In this document: piece by piece, positions 60,070 through 64,000 of the stretch | Layout: each line of letters starts with the position of its first letter | Position numbering within the stretch: the stretch's first letter is position 1 | Origin: Glycine soja | Lineage: Eukaryota; Streptophyta; Magnoliopsida; Fabales; Fabaceae | Reading direction: 5' to 3' | Assembly: GCF_004193775.1 (NCBI RefSeq) | Contig: NC_041002.1 | Location: 4,327,261 to 4,391,260 of the forward strand | Length of the DNA stretch: 64,000 nt | Position numbers and translations under genes: made by a program | The notes under the pieces: generated by a model | What the model was told of the DNA's origin: nothing | Databases searched by the model: none | The model's input: the letters and a program-made list of their open reading frames with translations, nothing else

Positions 60070-60160
60070 CATAATTTTCCAATCTATTTGGAAATGGCCT
60101 GGTCCTCAGCATATAAAAGGTTTCTTATGGAAAACCGCTTACCAATGAAGAGAGGGTTTC
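60070..60160 (+). pseudogene. LINE zf-RVT fragment
   Basis: One + frame reads FQSIWKWPGPQHIKGFLWKT, then AYQ and a stop. This is the W-W-GP-(R/H)IK-FLW---- signature of the zinc-binding region in plant non-LTR polyproteins. Only this short piece is visible. Confidence 0.5.
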
Positions 60161-60219
60161 CAGAAATATGGATACTGATAAACTTGCCCTCACTTCCTTA
60201 CTCATCCCCCGAAACAATC

Positions 60220-60243
60220 ATGCATGCATGCATGCATGCATGC
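60220..60243. repeat. (ATGC)6 microsatellite, self-complementary
   Basis: Six perfect ATGC units. Also reads as overlapping CATGCA (RY-type) words. Confidence 0.95.
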
Positions 60244-60901
60244 TTTACGTGACTGTGAAGAAGTTCAATGCTTTTGATCTCAAATTTTTCAATCTTCCTC
60301 TTGGACTAAATTCTTCAGTTAGGCCTTCATGCCTGGCTACAATTTGATCTTAAGGGTATTTCTTCTTGCACTCCATAAAATAAACAATACTCTCTCTGTA
60401 TTCCAGTAAGTCTAATTCGAAATGTAATTTTTACATATCGAACTATAAATGAGGTGTTTGTTTTTTTCACGGAGTGCAAGAAGCTTAGGCCTAATCTTAA
60501 CCCCCACAAAGAGCCATCACTGATTTAATTAGATTTGGACCATACCATGTTTTAAGGAGTTGAGTAGAGTGTGAGCGGTTAAACTCTTCCTCCATTCTCC
60601 CCCTTAGTTATAACTAAATACATAAAAGATTGAAAAGAAATCTTATATGGTTGTTTAGAAGCTTGCAAAGTATTTTGTTGAAGTACGATGAAAACATTAA
60701 ATATCAACAGCATTTCGTTAATTTGAAGACATTCAGGATTTTCTTAATATTTTCTTTTTCACCGCAGAAACTAAATTTTATTACGTTGAAGAGTGCCAGC
60801 AGTACCCCTGCATTGTTACGGCATTTCAATATATTCAATTTGTGCAACAAAACATAATGTCATTGGTAATATTCATAGTATTCAACAAATAATTTTTTAA
60901 A

Positions 60902-61197
60902 GGTTTAAACATTTTTTTATCCCTAATAAATGTTTAATTTTTATGTTTTTTTAATAAATTTTTGTTTTGTGTTGACTTTCTAATTAAATAAAAATTTTAT
61001 TTTTGCTCTTTAATATTTTGTTTTAGTCCTTGATGAATAAAGAAATAAACATAAAATTTGCCAATTCATCTGGAACTAAAAAAATGCCAAAGATAAAAAA
61101 TAAAATTATTATTTTATAAGAGACTCAACATAAAACAAAAGTTTAAAAAAGTAAATATACAAATTGAATATTTATAAAAAATAAAAAACATTTAAGC
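60902..61197. mobile_element. Short foldback (Mutator-like) element, ~296 bp
   Basis: The left end GGTTTAAACATTTTTTTATC and the reverse complement of the right end (GGCTTAAATGTTTTTTATTT) begin inverted repeats of about 100 bp. Both contain AACTTTTGTTTTATGTTGA or a close variant. The flanks (ATTTTTTAAA and ATTTTATTAA) are similar, suggesting a 9-10 bp target duplication. Same terminal style as 15670-16725. Confidence 0.65.
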
Positions 61198-61686
61198 CAT
61201 TTTATTAAAATAGCGAGGACAAATTGTTATTATCATTATTCCAATGAATAAAAAAAAAGTCATTTAAACCCATCTCTTGCATCATGTGTCATGAACATGT
61301 TTGTTTAATTAAAATCTTGGACAAAATTGCCGTCGTCTTCTTCCAAGCACCTCAAATAGTGAACATGCATTTATTCCCACCTCAACTTCAATTTCATTTC
61401 CACTCATAAACTAACTGTTGCACTAGTCCAATTACAAGGTGCACAAGAACAATTCTCTGTTGTTTTGCACAAAAGGAAACAGGTGCAATTTCACAAACAC
61501 AAAGATATGGATGAAGCAATTTAATATCTCAATGTTAAAAAATTAGAACTTACCAAACTTAAATACTGTTTAGCAGCGTGCGTTGTATTTGTCACACCAA
61601 CGACCAAGGGAAGAAAACCAAAAAGTAAAAAAAGAAAACGACACTGAATGTGAGAGAAGCCTTATTCTATTTTATGTCTAAAGATA

Positions 61687-62169
61687 AGGGACATGCTAGT
61701 GCACCCAGAAATATTGTTGGTGCATCCAGCAATTAGGTGAATGGATAAAATTGCCCTTGTGTTAAAAAAAATAATTTCTTCTTTCAGGAGAAGGTTTTTC
61801 TGGAAGCTTCTTCCGGAAGAACAATTTGTGTTCTTCCGGAGGAGTTACCGAAAGAAGTTCTTCCGGTAGCTTCTACCGAAAGAAGGTTATTCCGGTAGAA
61901 TAAATTGTTCATCCGAAAGAATCTTCTTCCGGAGAAGTTACCGGAAAAACTTCTTCCGGTAGCTTCTCCAGAAGAAGGTTCTTCGGGTAGAACAAATTCT
62001 TCCGGTAGAATAAATTGTTCTACCGGAAGAAACTTCTTCCGAAAGAAGGAATTATTTTTTTTAAAATTAATTTTATTTTCAAACTTTGACACAAGGATAA
62101 TTTTACCCATTCACCTAATTGCTGGGTACACCAGCAATGTTCATTGCTGGGTACACCTAGCATGTCCCT
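61687..62169. mobile_element. 483-bp MITE with long inverted repeats and an array of TTCCGG palindromes
   Basis: The ends AGGGACATGCTAG and CTAGCATGTCCCT are perfect inverted repeats. Complementarity continues inward (GTGCACCCAG, CAGCAATTAGGTGAATGG, AATTGCCCTTGTGT against ACACAAGGATAATT). AAAGATA flanks both sides (61680-61686 and 62170-62176), a 7-8 bp target duplication of hAT-like size. The centre (about 61785-62060) repeats CTTCCGGAAGAA, CTTCCGGTAG and CTACCGGAAG words at least eight times, with GTAGAA(T/C)AAATT spacers. The 108-codon minus frame here is a by-product of the repeats. Confidence 0.8.
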
Positions 62170-64000
62170 AAAGATAAGCGTTATCTTAACGCACTTTATC
62201 AATGAGCTATGGTTTGGGCCGAATAGACCTAACAATAAATGGGCTCCTCAACAACTGGGCGACGAATTGGACCATTGTTTTCTTGCTTTACTACGGGCAG
62301 AGGAAAGGGGAACTATGAACTTGGGCAGAAGCAGATCTTTTGCATTAAATAAATATTAAATAGTATCAGTAAATATTTATAAAAAAAAAAAATAATATAT
62401 TTCCAAAAAAATTATCATTTAGAATTTATAAAAATTAATACATATAAGTTGATTTTAATTTATGAAAGATGGTTGACAGATTTTATCTCTTTATTTTTTT
62501 TCTTATAAATATTTGTTGAAAATTTTATGCAAACTAGAGGCAAGTTGTTGAAAATTTAAGAAATTCTCCTATTTAAGGTATTTTTTTATTTTTTATTTAC
62601 TAAATTACATGTTCCTATACAATATTATATGTTTTTTTTATTTAGTTTGGTTTCCTAAGGATTCTGTGTCAAATTAGGATTTTTTTTATATATATAGACC
62701 GTAGGTATCAAACTATGATTTACTCAATATTTTTACTACATTTATGTTAAAATTTTCCTTTCAACATCTTATAATATTCATATCATTTGTTTTAATTATA
62801 ATTTTAAATTATTTTCACACAAAAACATACTTAAAATTTCAATCGACCAAATTTCTTTATGACACACTAGTGATTAAAAAATAAAGGTTAAATTAATCTT
62901 TTATTTCTCTAATTTATTATTTAGGGTAAATCCATTCCTTTGTTTTTTTTAGTTTAATTTGATCTTCTAAATTTTAATTTTTTTTTAAAAAATATGTATT
63001 TTATAGCACTTTAAAATCACTTAGTGTGATTTTAAACCATCACAAAAATTTCTTACAATATAAATTAAAAGATCAAATTGGATCAATTTAAAAAATTTGA
63101 GGATCAAATTAAAAAAAAAAACTAGATGACCAAGTTGAATCTAAAAAATTAATTTAACCAAAAATAAATTCAATGAATCTATAATAAAAGGAATATTTTA
63201 AATTTATTATTATTGTCTAAAAAATACTGTCTTAAAAGTTACTGTACGTTTATTGTAGTGCACTACACGGAAAACCAGGTCAATAATAAAAGAAATTCCA
63301 AAGTAAAGCGTGTACCCTTACAACTGCCTACTAGTTATAATTTAATTTTATATAATATTTTTATATAAAAGGACAGAAATAGTATGTGAAAAAAAAAATA
63401 GTTGACTCAATTCTATCTTGTCAGTCCTTCATTCAACTCTCTTTAATATTAGAAAGTATCTTAGTCTATCTCATACAAAGTACATCTGTACGTTCAGACA
63501 ATTTAATATATTTTTATATAAAAAAGTCTCAATTTAATAAAGGTAAAATAAATTTAGTTTCCCAATTTATTTTTAATTTTGAATTTAATTTCAATAATTT
63601 AATTCTCAAATTTGATCTCTTATTTTATAAAATCATATAATATTAATTCTTTAGACCACAATTAAACATTAATTGTTAATTAATCAGTAATACTGATTGT
63701 CATGTGTCAGGTTCTTATTAAATAATACTCCACATCATAAAATAAAATACTATGTATGCCTTTATATTTCAAATCAAAATTACTCTACAACGCGTAAAGG
63801 CTACACTAGATATTTTAGAGAACCTTTCCTGAAATTTTTTAAAAAAAGTAAAAGTAAAATTTACCATAATATAACGTGATTAACAGATAATTTATTTCTT
63901 AAGTATACAATTAAAATTATCCTATTTTTTAAATATGTAATTAAAAATTTGATTTTTATTCATGCATGAAAAATGTCAATTCGTTTAATAGATCGTGGTA
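62170..64000. other. AT-rich end of the window, no gene recognised
   Basis: Only short low-complexity frames (for example 63386-63640 +). No RNA gene or bounded element seen. Confidence 0.5.

Noticed and set aside
61784..62110. 108-codon minus-strand frame (LPEE and SSG-rich)
   Set aside because: It is created by the TTCCGG repeat array of the MITE, has no domain and crosses into the inverted-repeat arm.

Overview
The window is AT-rich plant nuclear DNA. Genes are split by GT-AG introns, long non-coding gaps are full of small inverted-repeat elements, and plant-specific families are present (tau-class GST, DUF569, WAK-type galacturonan-binding protein). The protein sequences and the repeat styles look like a legume, most likely Glycine (soybean or a close relative). 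That assignment rests on recognition, not on a search.

Layout. 1-1230 (-): a two-exon gene for a secreted, WAK-type galacturonan-binding protein. Its short last exon lies at the very start of the window. 3.8-11.1 kb is a nest of retroelements: an unassigned repeat, then a decayed LINE ORF1 (DUF4283 plus zinc knuckle, - strand), split by a decayed Ty1/copia element (6255-10873, - strand) with both LTRs, a polypurine tract and a 7-bp direct repeat at its edges. 11.9-22.7 kb (+) holds three tandem tau-class glutathione S-transferase copies: intact (12038-13322), pseudogene (17018-18268) and intact (21313-22668). All three share the intron position and an upstream block. Between copies 1 and 2 lie a LINE RNase H fragment, an internally deleted copia remnant whose leftover ORF is still open, and a foldback (Mutator-like) element carrying what looks like a captured WD40 gene fragment.

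22.7-28.7 kb is intergenic, with a Tourist-like MITE, a ~117-bp tandem repeat and a foldback element just upstream of the next gene. 28773-34083 (+) is a complete 14-exon TTC38-type TPR gene; all exon phases close to give 469 residues. It is followed by a C-terminal fragment of a kinase-like gene (-). 34.5-45.2 kb is gene-poor. 45332-46133 and 51551-53804 (+) are two DUF569 (fascin-like) genes; the second is complete, and the first lacks the C-terminal exons and has an extra intron. 56565-58203 (+) is a two-exon gene for a probably plastid-targeted membrane protein of the 'small multi-drug export' family. The last 6 kb holds a LINE fragment, a foldback element and a 483-bp MITE full of short TTCCGG-type palindromes.

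The genes do not form a pathway; this is an ordinary plant chromosome segment shaped by tandem duplication and transposon insertion. I saw no clearly new biological system. The most interesting items are the WD40 fragment inside the foldback element, the open chimeric copia ORF, the shared GST promoter block with loss of the TATA region in the pseudogene, the palindrome-array MITE, and the structural differences between the DUF569 paralogues.
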